64,000 nucleotides of DNA, from positions 1 through 64,000 of the forward strand of contig JAFQIG010000048.1 of assembly GCA_017397655.1 (NCBI GenBank), in the 5' to 3' direction. Both the position numbers and the translations under genes were made by a program. The stretch is from Clostridia bacterium (GTDB taxonomy: Bacteria > Bacillota > Clostridia > Oscillospirales > Acutalibacteraceae). Below are positions 19,414 through 27,256 of the stretch, piece after piece. A model generated the notes under the pieces. That model had not been told where the DNA came from, made no database searches, and saw only the letters and a program-made list of their open reading frames with translations. Position 1 is the first letter of the stretch. Each line of letters begins with the position of its first letter.

Positions 19414-19657
19414 ACTGTCGATAAAGGCACCGAGAACACGCACATTATTATAAAAGACAATCGGAATTTGCAAGCAGAAAACCGATCGTGTCATTCTGAG
19501 GCGAAGCCGAAGAATCTTTTGGTAATTATGTATGTGCGTTTGTCGCGTTTTTGCCCTCTCGCAGTACCTTTGTACAGCTTCGGGGCAAAGAACACACCAT
19601 CCCGTTACCTTTCCCGAAGTCTCCCTGCTTGCCGAAAAATTCTTTTTCGACAAGCAG
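19414..19657. repeat. 244-base interspersed repeat, copy 2
   Basis: Same length as copy 1 (1-244), roughly 94 percent identical by eye. Contains the motif TCATTCTGAGGCGAAGCC and the terminal hairpin CTGCTTGCC...CAAGCAG. Lies between hairpins on both sides in a convergent intergenic space. No coding capacity. Confidence 0.85.
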
Positions 19658-19658
19658 C

Positions 19659-19705
19659 GGAGCTGTAAAAAACTTTCGTTTTTTGCAGCTCCTTTATTCT
19701 TTTTA
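19659..19705 (+). terminator. Terminator following repeat copy 2
   Basis: GGAGCTGTAAAAAAC TTTC GTTTTTTGCAGCTCC followed by TTTATTCTTTTT on the plus strand. The stem core GCTGTAAAAAACT...GTTTTTT is nearly repeated at 57268-57306. Confidence 0.75.
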
Positions 19706-19758
19706 ACTGTTATTGACTTTTAAAAAGGTTTGTGCGTTCTTGGTGACTTTATCAGACT

Positions 19759-21612
19759 TCATTCGCTCATTTGCTTTGCCAATCTCTCTGCATACTTGTC
19801 ACGGAGAATCTGATAAACCTCATCGGGGATATCGGGATTGCCCTTGGAATAGCTGGGAAGAAGCATATCGCCTGCAACCTTCTTATCGGTACAGCGTGTG
19901 TCGTTTCTCCACTTTTCACGCTCGTCGGCATTGCGAAGATTAGGAACATCCATCGGGATGCCGCCTTCGAGAACCGAATAGTAAGCAAACATACCGGGAA
20001 GGAACATATCAAGAGCTTCGTATACATCAACAATATCAGCATTTTCGTTGCCTCTGAGTTTTTCAACGAAATTATGCATGGTGTAGAAGTCGGAGCCGCC
20101 GTGACCGAATTTTTCGGATTTGTAGGAGAGAGCGTCAGCGGTAGAAACAAGTATTGCCTTTGAATCGTCGTTGTCGCCTTCGTTTTTGTCACAGTTGACG
20201 TAAAGATGATGTACGCCGTGCTTGTCAAAATCATCCTCACGGGCGCTTTCCATACGGCCCTTTGAACCGTAAATGCTGTACCAGATAGAATCCTTTGACG
20301 GACCTACACCGTGAATGCTCTTCAGAACTGCACCGTTTTCAAGAGTAACCATTTCAATGCCGATGGGGCCTGCTTTTGCACCCATTCTGTACATACGCTT
20401 GTTGAACGGAAGCTCAAAGCCCGTAACCTTGACGGGACGCATACCCGTGATGTGAATAAGGGGACCCAAAGAGTGAGTGCAGTAGTAGAAAGCGTGCATC
20501 GTGTTACGCCAGTGGTCGGGATTGCCCTGAGTCCAACCGTGCCAGCCGCCTTCACAGTTGTGAACATATTCGCCTTCGCCGTATTCAAATTCGCCTAAGA
20601 CGCCCTGCTCATAGAGCTGCTTCATCTTTCTCGGAGCTGCCATAAAGCAGTAATTCTCTGCATAAGCGTAAGTTTTGCCTGTTCTTTCAACGGCTTCGAT
20701 AAGCTCAACAGCCTCTTTCAGCGTCTGAACGGGAAGAACCTCGCTGATAACGTTCAGACCCTTTTCAAGACACTTGATAGCAAAGGGTGTATGCTCGTTA
20801 GCGTAGTTTGCAAGAACGACCGCATCCATATCGTGATTGATAAATTCGTCAAAATCTTTATAGAAAGTGATGGAATCGGTACCGTAATTTTTCTTTGCCT
20901 GATCAAGTGAAGGCTCATAGAAATCACAAACGGCAACAAGCTCTGCGTCGTTGCTCTTTACACAGTAGCCCATCATTGTTTTGCCTCTGCCTGCACCGAG
21001 AACGCCGATTTTGATCTTCTTGTCAGGTTCAACACCTTCGGCATAGACGGTTTTTACATAAATACCTTCTTCGTCGACCATGTCGATTTTGCTGATTCCG
21101 TATTCGGTAATGACTGCCTGCCAACGCTCAGGCATACCCTCATTGTATTCAACAGGGAGGAAGCCTGCGGTTATGTAGCTCTTGACAGCGCCTTTTCTCC
21201 ACTCATCGGTGGTGAGATATATATACTTTACATTCTGATCAACAAGCTTTTTGATTGCGATGGAGTTGAGATATTTGCTGAGTCCTTTTCCTCTGAACTC
21301 AGGTCTCATACCTACCATATGAAGCTCGCCGATGTTTTCATCGGGATGATAAATAGCGGTAGCCGTTGCGACATGCTCACCGTTGAAGTCAAGGAAAAAC
21401 ATATCTTCTTCAGGTTTTGCATCGTCATGCTCTTCGATTCTGTCAATGTAATCGGCAATGCCGGGATTCTCACCGAGAAGTCCGTCCCTGCAACATTCTA
21501 CCCAAGCGAGCTTGTCAGATTCCTGTTTATAATTAGAAATTGAATAACCATCGGGGAGAGTGTATTCGGTGATGGGAGTACCGGGAATGAAATACATTTT
21601 AAGCTGTGCCAT
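19759..21612 (-). CDS. GNAT acetyltransferase fused to a Gfo/Idh/MocA oxidoreductase
   Basis: 617 residues starting at an ATG eight bases after AGGAGG. Residues 1 to about 170 form a GNAT domain with the acetyl-CoA loop MRPEFRGKGLSKYL (102-115) and the usual late Tyr/Phe segment (AVKSYITAGFLPVEY). A linker then leads to a Rossmann domain with GVLGAGRG (203-210), EVLP (in place of the usual EKP, about 290) and a GFO-type C-terminal half. The two activities together suggest oxidation and N-acetylation of one amino-sugar substrate, but this is inference. No other sugar genes adjoin it; four tRNA genes lie upstream. Confidence 0.85.
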   Translation of the reverse strand: MAQLKMYFIPGTPITEYTLPDGYSISNYKQESDKLAWVECCRDGLLGENPGIADYIDRIEEHDDAKPEEDMFFLDFNGEHVATATAIYHPDENIGELHMVGMRPEFRGKGLSKYLNSIAIKKLVDQNVKYIYLTTDEWRKGAVKSYITAGFLPVEYNEGMPERWQAVITEYGISKIDMVDEEGIYVKTVYAEGVEPDKKIKIGVLGAGRGKTMMGYCVKSNDAELVAVCDFYEPSLDQAKKNYGTDSITFYKDFDEFINHDMDAVVLANYANEHTPFAIKCLEKGLNVISEVLPVQTLKEAVELIEAVERTGKTYAYAENYCFMAAPRKMKQLYEQGVLGEFEYGEGEYVHNCEGGWHGWTQGNPDHWRNTMHAFYYCTHSLGPLIHITGMRPVKVTGFELPFNKRMYRMGAKAGPIGIEMVTLENGAVLKSIHGVGPSKDSIWYSIYGSKGRMESAREDDFDKHGVHHLYVNCDKNEGDNDDSKAILVSTADALSYKSEKFGHGGSDFYTMHNFVEKLRGNENADIVDVYEALDMFLPGMFAYYSVLEGGIPMDVPNLRNADEREKWRNDTRCTDKKVAGDMLLPSYSKGNPDIPDEVYQILRDKYAERLAKQMSE

Positions 21613-21637
21613 AATATCATCCTCCTAAATAAAAATT

Positions 21638-21662
21638 AAGCGTTGCTGAAACAGCAACGCTT
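21638..21662 (-). terminator. Terminator after the tRNA cluster
   Basis: On the minus strand AAGCGTTGCTG TTT CAGCAACGCTT followed by AATTTTTA, just after the tRNA-Trp CCA end and before the fusion gene. Confidence 0.75.
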
Positions 21663-21667
21663 ACTCA

Positions 21668-21743
21668 TGGCAGGGGCACCAAGGATCGAACTCGGGACAC
21701 TCGGTTTTGGAGACCGATGCTCTACCAGCTGAGCTATACCCCT
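21668..21743 (-). tRNA. tRNA-Trp(CCA)
   Basis: 76 bases with a full cloverleaf; acceptor AGGGGTA/TGCCCCT, anticodon loop CTCCAAA, T arm GTTCGATCC, encoded CCA end. Confidence 0.95.
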
Positions 21744-21750
21744 ATATAAA

Positions 21751-21827
21751 TGGTGGGCCATCAGGGACTCGAACCCCGGACCGACCGGTTATGAGCCGGT
21801 TGCTCTAACCAACTGAGCTAATGGCCC
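21751..21827 (-). tRNA. tRNA with CAT anticodon (Met elongator or Ile2)
   Basis: 77 bases; acceptor GGGCCAT/ATGGCCC, anticodon loop CTCATAA, encoded CCA. The CAT anticodon may read AUG, or AUA if C34 is changed to lysidine by TilS. It is not an initiator: the first acceptor pair is a normal G-C and the anticodon stem lacks the three consecutive G-C pairs. I cannot separate Met from Ile2 with certainty. Confidence 0.9.
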
Positions 21828-21846
21828 AACGGCAGCTATAAAGCCG

Positions 21847-21922
21847 TGGAGCTGCTAACCAGATTCGAACTGGTGACCTCATCCTTACCAAGGATGCGCT
21901 CTGCCACCTGAGCCATAGCAGC
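21847..21922 (-). tRNA. tRNA-Thr(GGT)
   Basis: 76 bases; acceptor GCTGCTA/TAGCAGC, anticodon loop TTGGTAA, T arm GTTCGAATC, encoded CCA. Confidence 0.95.
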
Positions 21923-21928
21923 AAAATA

Positions 21929-22005
21929 TGGCGACCCGGAACGGGCTCGAACCGTCGACCTCTAGCGTGACAGGCTAGCGTTCTAACCAACTGAACTACC
22001 GGGCC
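21929..22005 (-). tRNA. tRNA-Asp(GTC)
   Basis: 77 bases; acceptor GGCCCGG/CCGGGTC, anticodon loop CTGTCAC, encoded CCA. First of four tRNAs behind one promoter. Confidence 0.95.
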
Positions 22006-22030
22006 ACAACTTGTTTAATAAAGCCTTGAT

Positions 22031-22059
22031 ATGATATCACATAAATTAAAAAAATGCAA
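22031..22059 (-). promoter_or_regulatory. Promoter of the four-tRNA cluster
   Basis: On the minus strand TTGCAT (22054-22059), 17 bases, TATCAT (22031-22036), about 26 bases before tRNA-Asp. Confidence 0.65.
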
Positions 22060-22109
22060 TAGTTTTTACAAAAAAATTTAAAAAATCTTTTTTAAATCTA
22101 TTTTTGCTA

Positions 22110-22138
22110 TTGCATATGTTGTAAAAAGCTGATATTAT
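22110..22138 (+). promoter_or_regulatory. Promoter of the 22171 small membrane protein
   Basis: TTGCAT (22110-22115), 17 bases, TATTAT (22133-22138). Confidence 0.6.
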
Positions 22139-22170
22139 AACAATATAATTGTTGTTTTGTGGGTGACGAA

Positions 22171-22440
22171 ATGAAAAATATGCTTGTCGTGTTCGCTTCC
22201 CTGATCATAACTTTATGCTGTGTACTCCAACCGTTTGCGTGGGGTGATGTTGCTGTCGAGACTGTTCAGTCTCAACAAAGCAATGCCGACTCGCGTCTTC
22301 TTGTGCTTATGGCGGTTGCGGCGGCTGTGCTTCTTGTGTCCATAGGCACAACCATTTCACTCAGAAAACAATATCTGTCTGAGGAAGAGGAAAAAGAAAA
22401 GGACAAGGACAAGCCTAAAACTAAACATAAGAAAAAATAA
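22171..22440 (+). CDS. Small membrane protein with charged tail
   Basis: 89 residues from the ATG at 22171 (a GTG four codons upstream is less likely). An N-terminal hydrophobic stretch (about residues 4-22, possibly a signal peptide), a short outside loop with VETVQSQQSN, a second membrane helix (about 41-61), then a highly charged Glu/Lys tail rich in EKEKDKDK. No family recognised. It has its own promoter and a bidirectional terminator at its end. Confidence 0.6.
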   Translation: MKNMLVVFASLIITLCCVLQPFAWGDVAVETVQSQQSNADSRLLVLMAVAAAVLLVSIGTTISLRKQYLSEEEEKEKDKDKPKTKHKKK

Positions 22441-22444
22441 TCTG

Positions 22445-22475
22445 CGTGTTGCCGATTGATTCGGCAACACGTTTT
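22445..22475. terminator. Bidirectional terminator
   Basis: CGTGTTGCCGA TTGAT TCGGCAACACG then TTTT on the plus strand, between convergent genes. On the minus strand the tail is poor. Confidence 0.75.
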
Positions 22476-22476
22476 C

Positions 22477-23055
22477 TTATTTTAAGAACTTCATTTGCTC
22501 GACAGACATACAAGAGTCGTCATAGCTTTCGATATAGCGGAGCATTTCACCGATATCGGTAAAGGATTTCAGCAGATCACGGCAGGATTCCTTCATAAAC
22601 TTTTCGTCAACGGCGTTTTGAAGCAGAGCATTTACAGAATCGAAATATCCGTTGATATTGAAAATAACGATAGGCTTGTTGTGTCTGCCGAGCTGTTTGA
22701 GAGTCAGCACTTCGAAGAATTCTTCAAACGTGCCGATGCCGCCGGGAGTTACGATAAAAGCGTCCGAGGTGCTTTCCATAATGTGCTTGCGATCCCTCAT
22801 ATTTTCGGTATAAATAAAGTCGGTGCACTTGTCATAAAGAATACCGTCGACGTTAAAAAATTTCGGAGCAACGCCGATTATTTCGCCGTTTTGCGAAGTC
22901 ATACCTCTTGCGGCAGCGCCCATAAGTCCCGTAGCACCGCCACCGAAAACAAGTGTGTGACCGCGCTTTGCCATTTCCTCGCCGAGAGTATATGTGACGT
23001 CAAGGTATACCTTGTTGATTTCGTCGCTTGAAGCACCGTAAATACATATTTTCAT
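22477..23055 (-). CDS. LOG-family (TIGR00730) nucleotide-binding protein
   Basis: 192 residues. Rossmann-like start (CIYGASS), FGGGATGLMGAAARG (about 38-52) and the LOG motif PGGIGTFEEFFE (about residues 103-114). These proteins hydrolyse nucleoside 5'-monophosphates such as N6-modified AMP to base plus ribose 5-phosphate. Its start overlaps the flavoprotein stop by one base (TGATG), so the two are coupled. Confidence 0.88.
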   Translation of the reverse strand: MKICIYGASSDEINKVYLDVTYTLGEEMAKRGHTLVFGGGATGLMGAAARGMTSQNGEIIGVAPKFFNVDGILYDKCTDFIYTENMRDRKHIMESTSDAFIVTPGGIGTFEEFFEVLTLKQLGRHNKPIVIFNINGYFDSVNALLQNAVDEKFMKESCRDLLKSFTDIGEMLRYIESYDDSCMSVEQMKFLK

Positions 23056-23579
23056 CAGAAATTCACCCCGAACTCATATACTTCTTTTATCAAAGGAGAG
23101 TCAGACATAGCGCCTTTTTTCGTTATATTGCCGACAAAGACGAAGCCTTTGTTCTGCCAATGAAGATGATCAAATATAATTTCAAACTGAGCCTTTGAAG
23201 GCTCAAAGGGATTTTCATCATAGCCGTTCATCAGAAGGGCTGTTTTTTTATCTGAGATGCCGTCACCCGTCAGAGCATAAAGGCGGTCAAGTGCCGCTTT
23301 GAGCTGAGCCGTAATTCCCCACCAGTACACGGGAGAAGCAAAAACAACGGCATCGGCAGACGTGACTTTTTTATAAATATCGGACATATCGTCTTTTTTT
23401 ACGCAAAATCCGTTTTTTTTGCAGTATCCGCAACCGATGCACGGCGCAATATTCATATCGGCAACACGTAATGGTTCGGTGATGTGACCGGCACTTTCTG
23501 CACCGTCACAAAATGCTTTTACCTGAATATCGGTGTTGCCGCCTTTAGTAGGACTTCCGTTAAGAATAACAATTTTCAT
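23055..23579 (-). CDS. Iron-sulfur flavoprotein / NADPH-dependent FMN reductase family
   Basis: 174 residues. Flavodoxin-like FMN loop GSPTKGGNTD (about 8-17), a cysteine cluster C-x2-C-x2-C-x5-C (APCIGCGYCKKNGFC, about residue 46-60) and PVYWWGITAQLKAALDR (about 88-104). The Cys pattern matches 4Fe-4S-carrying multimeric flavodoxins of anaerobes. Likely electron-transfer or quinone/FMN reductase; partner unknown. Follows the ABC exporter by 16 bases. Confidence 0.85.
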   Translation of the reverse strand: MKIVILNGSPTKGGNTDIQVKAFCDGAESAGHITEPLRVADMNIAPCIGCGYCKKNGFCVKKDDMSDIYKKVTSADAVVFASPVYWWGITAQLKAALDRLYALTGDGISDKKTALLMNGYDENPFEPSKAQFEIIFDHLHWQNKGFVFVGNITKKGAMSDSPLIKEVYEFGVNF

Positions 23580-23595
23580 TATATATCACCAATTC

Positions 23596-25413
23596 TTATT
23601 CGTGGTCATTCTGATGATCACGATATTTTTCTGCCTGAAGATTGAACATATATGCGTATTTGCCGTTCATTGCCATCAGCTCTTCGTGCGTTCCGCTTTC
23701 GACGATCTCGCCTTTTTCAAGCATATAAATGACATCCGCCATAACGGTGGTTGAAAGTCGGTGAGAAATGAATATAACCGTCTTGTCATCGGCGGCACGT
23801 GTCATAGATTCGTTAAGAGCATATTCGGAGACAGGGTCAAGGTTTGCGCTCGGTTCATCAAGAATGGCAAACGGACATTCCTTATAAAAAGCACGCGCAA
23901 CGGCAACCTTCTGCGCCTCGCCTCCGGAAAGAGAGAGTCCGCTTTCATCAAACTCACGAAGCAGAATGGTATCCGTACCTTTTGACAGCTTCTTTTTGAA
24001 ATTGCTTTCCTTTAATGCATCAAGCACCTTTTTGCTGTCGGGGTTGTTACTCATTGAAACATTTTCGCCGACGGAGGCTCCGAACAATGAAAAATCCTGA
24101 AAAACCGCGGCAAAGTTTTGGTGATATGACGGGATATCCCAATCTCTGATATCGGTACCGTCAACCGTGATTCTGCCTTCGGTGACATCGTAAAGCCTTA
24201 ACAGCAGGTTGGTGAGCGTTGTTTTACCGGCACCGTTATAACCGACCAAAGCGATTTTCTGATACGGCTTTATCTCAAGAGAGATGTTTTTTAGCGTGGG
24301 TTTATCGTTGCCGGGGTAGGTGAATGAGACGTTTTCCAGCTTTATCGGAACAGGGGAGTCATATACTTTTTTGAGATCTCCGCCAACAATCTTTTCTTCT
24401 GCGCTCATGAATTTACGGAACTTTTCAATATACAGCGCATTTTCGTGCAGTCCCAGAGCGAACCAGCTTGTCAGCTGAAAAACATAAACGCTGACAGAGT
24501 TGGCACCGTTAAAAGTAGCGACAAAGTCACCGAGAGACACTTCTTTTGTCACGATTGCCTTGTAGCCCATATAAAGGGCGATGCCGAGATATACGATAAG
24601 AGTCATCGGAAGCGATTCCTGGCAGAAGTATAACTGCCATTGACGGCGAAGAAACGGAGTAATGGTAAAGAGTCTGTCCCTGACATTCTTGTCATATCTT
24701 CTCTCAATCATTTTACCGGCAGGACTCAGACGCAGCTCTTTGGCGTAATCCTGCAGATAAAATACACGGCTGAAATAGAGATTCTTTCGGTCAAGCGGAG
24801 TCATTGCTTCCTGACGCTTTACGTTTGTTTTTGCAATAACCCTGCCCATCGGGATCATAAACCCGACGCAAAGGAAGATGAAAACAAGACATAAAGGGTC
24901 AATCGAAGCAATAACGGCTGATATTGAAACGATGGAAACGAGCAGTCTGACGATATCCTGTGCATTGGACATAACCGTATCGACACGTTCGCTCATTGAG
25001 TTCATTGCAAGCACAAGATCGTTGTAATACTTCGGGTTATCATATGCCTCATAATCCATTTTTGCGGCTTTTTCATAAATCATGGAATACAGCTTGTAGT
25101 GAAGCTTTTCGCGCTGTTTCGGCAGGAGAATTTCATAAAAAACAGTACTGCCGATACCGCCGATAATGATCAAAGAAGTAAAGATCAGACACGCAATAAG
25201 TATGCGGTGAAGATTTTCACCCGAAGTAACCGTGTCGATTATGTACTTTAACAGAACAACGTTTGCCAACATACCCGGAACGCTGGATAAAACATCAAAA
25301 AATATGTAAAAGAACATAAGACCCGGAGCGTTCTTTGCAATAAAACCGATCATAAACAGGTTGTTGCCCAGGGTATTTACCTTTTCTTCGGAGGTTTTTT
25401 TGTTATTCTTCAA
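23596..25413 (-). CDS. ABC exporter, subunit B (fused permease-ATPase)
   Basis: 605 residues from a TTG at 25413, nine bases after AGGAGG; the longer frame would start inside the upstream gene without a ribosome site. About six N-terminal membrane helices, then an ATPase with Walker A GYNGAGKTT (about 390), signature LSGGEAQKV (about 500), Walker B AILDEPSANLDP and switch His in FISHRLS. It overlaps the end of the partner ABC gene by 11 bases. Together they look like a heterodimeric exporter. Substrate unknown. Confidence 0.88.
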   Translation of the reverse strand: MKNNKKTSEEKVNTLGNNLFMIGFIAKNAPGLMFFYIFFDVLSSVPGMLANVVLLKYIIDTVTSGENLHRILIACLIFTSLIIIGGIGSTVFYEILLPKQREKLHYKLYSMIYEKAAKMDYEAYDNPKYYNDLVLAMNSMSERVDTVMSNAQDIVRLLVSIVSISAVIASIDPLCLVFIFLCVGFMIPMGRVIAKTNVKRQEAMTPLDRKNLYFSRVFYLQDYAKELRLSPAGKMIERRYDKNVRDRLFTITPFLRRQWQLYFCQESLPMTLIVYLGIALYMGYKAIVTKEVSLGDFVATFNGANSVSVYVFQLTSWFALGLHENALYIEKFRKFMSAEEKIVGGDLKKVYDSPVPIKLENVSFTYPGNDKPTLKNISLEIKPYQKIALVGYNGAGKTTLTNLLLRLYDVTEGRITVDGTDIRDWDIPSYHQNFAAVFQDFSLFGASVGENVSMSNNPDSKKVLDALKESNFKKKLSKGTDTILLREFDESGLSLSGGEAQKVAVARAFYKECPFAILDEPSANLDPVSEYALNESMTRAADDKTVIFISHRLSTTVMADVIYMLEKGEIVESGTHEELMAMNGKYAYMFNLQAEKYRDHQNDHE

Positions 25414-27232
25414 GATCGGAAACCTCCTCTTTATAGCCTGATGCTTGCAGGATGAACATCTTGTGATATTCGCCCTCAAGCTCCATCAGCTCGTTGTGCG
25501 TACCGTTTTCTGTCAGTCTGCCGCCTGAGAAGACAAGAATTCTGTCGGATTGTGTGGCGCTTGACAGTCGGTGAGATATATAAAAGACAGTTTTGCCTTT
25601 TGTACCGTCCATAAGCGAATCATACATCTTGCTTTCTGCAACAGGATCGAGAGCTGATGACGGCTCATCAAGAATCGCAACATCAAACTCTCTTGCAAAG
25701 ATGCGTGCGATTGTGACTTTTTGAGATTCGCCGCCGGACAAAAGAGCTCCGCTGTTATCGAACTCTCTTGTCAACAGGGTGTTTTCCTGTTCCGGCAGAG
25801 TCTTTATTTTATCATAAGCGCCGCTTAAACGAAGCGCTTTCTGAGCTATCGGAAGATTATTTTCATCCGTTTCTTCGACCAGAACATTTTCGGCAACGGT
25901 CATAGCAAAGATTCTGAAATCCTGAAAAACGCTGGCAAATTTTTCGCGGTATTTCTGAAGATCATATTCCTTGATGTTTATTCCGTTATACAGAATTTCG
26001 CCCTGTGTTACATCGTAAAGGCGCATAATAAGCTTTGAAAGCGTTGTTTTGCCGGCACCGTTATGACCGACGACAGCAAAAGTTTCGCCCTTTTTGATTG
26101 TAAAGGAAACATCGGTCAGAGTGTCCTTGTCGTTGCCGTCATATCTGAAAGAGACATTGCAAAATTCAAGGCTCTCGAAATCTTCGGGAATAATGTTGCC
26201 GCTTTTGACCTTTGTTTCATAACTCAGGAATTCTCTTAAGTTCTGAACCCACAGACAGTGCTTTTGTTGCATGGCAAAGTAACGTGCAAGCTGATTCAGC
26301 TTGTTACGTGTGTTGGTGATGGCGGATATCAGAACCGAAAAGTCGGATATTGCTATATTTTCAAGCACTATCAGTCGGTAGCATCCGTAGCCCAGACCGC
26401 CTAAAATGGGAATAAACTCACCGAAAATATCTGTAAGGTTTTCAAAAACAGCTGTTTTGATACCGTATTTTTTGATTATCTGAAGATTCATATCAACGGC
26501 ATTTTTGAATCTTCTCTTAACGACTTCAAAAATATTTGTGGTTTTGATTTCTTTGGCAAAGTCTTTGAGCAGTATTGTTCTTTTGGTATAGTCCTTCTGC
26601 CGTTCGTACTCGGTCATTTCTTTTTCTCTTTCAAGCTCAAGATTGTTCTTCTTTGTACGAAAGTAGATAACGGCAATGGGACAGAGAATGAAGACCAGTA
26701 AAAACGGATCAAGTGACACAAGATAGCTGACAAGCAGGATAAGGCTGACAACAGAGCCGAGAGTCCATGCCGAACCTTCGATGATTCGCTTGAAGCCGCC
26801 CTTTTCGACAACCCAAGTTGCACGGTTGTAATTGTCAAAAAAGTCGGGGTTTTCGTAACAGCCGAGCTCAACCTCCTGAGCCTTTTTAAAGATCAGACTG
26901 TTGATATAGCTTTCACACTTTATCTCAAATTTTGTTCTGACGGTATATACATCGATGTATGACAAAAGATCGACCAGCACCTTGCCGAAGACGATTATGC
27001 ACATTTTGATTGCAAACTCTCTGAAAGTTCCGTTGCCCTCAATAATAGACAAAGCCGTCTGCAAAAACATAACGCCGATTACAACCGAGTAATATATGTT
27101 TTCTGAAATATAGGCAAGGTATATTATCAACAGGGATAAGGGAGATGTTTTCCACGCGCATTTGAGCATAAAAGCAGTATTCTTTGCAATATGTGCTTTT
27201 TGCTTTTCTTTTTTAGGCTTTTCTTTTAACAT
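25403..27232 (-). CDS. ABC exporter, subunit A (fused permease-ATPase)
   Basis: 609 residues, ATG six bases after GGAGG. Membrane part in the first 320 residues, then Walker A GHNGAGKTT (about 395), signature LSGGESQKV (about 510), Walker B AILDEPSSALDP and FYISHRLS. Both ATPase sites appear complete in both subunits, which is less usual than the degenerate/consensus pairing of many heterodimers. It starts 24 bases after the stop of the secreted glycosidase, so it may be cotranscribed with it. Confidence 0.88.
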   Translation of the reverse strand: MLKEKPKKEKQKAHIAKNTAFMLKCAWKTSPLSLLIIYLAYISENIYYSVVIGVMFLQTALSIIEGNGTFREFAIKMCIIVFGKVLVDLLSYIDVYTVRTKFEIKCESYINSLIFKKAQEVELGCYENPDFFDNYNRATWVVEKGGFKRIIEGSAWTLGSVVSLILLVSYLVSLDPFLLVFILCPIAVIYFRTKKNNLELEREKEMTEYERQKDYTKRTILLKDFAKEIKTTNIFEVVKRRFKNAVDMNLQIIKKYGIKTAVFENLTDIFGEFIPILGGLGYGCYRLIVLENIAISDFSVLISAITNTRNKLNQLARYFAMQQKHCLWVQNLREFLSYETKVKSGNIIPEDFESLEFCNVSFRYDGNDKDTLTDVSFTIKKGETFAVVGHNGAGKTTLSKLIMRLYDVTQGEILYNGINIKEYDLQKYREKFASVFQDFRIFAMTVAENVLVEETDENNLPIAQKALRLSGAYDKIKTLPEQENTLLTREFDNSGALLSGGESQKVTIARIFAREFDVAILDEPSSALDPVAESKMYDSLMDGTKGKTVFYISHRLSSATQSDRILVFSGGRLTENGTHNELMELEGEYHKMFILQASGYKEEVSDLEE

Positions 27233-27256
27233 TCATGACCTCCGTACAGAAGAAAA

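Noticed and set aside
25414..25479. Longer start for the second ABC subunit
   Set aside because: The longer frame starts inside the partner gene without a ribosome site, while the TTG at 25413 has AGGAGG at nine bases.
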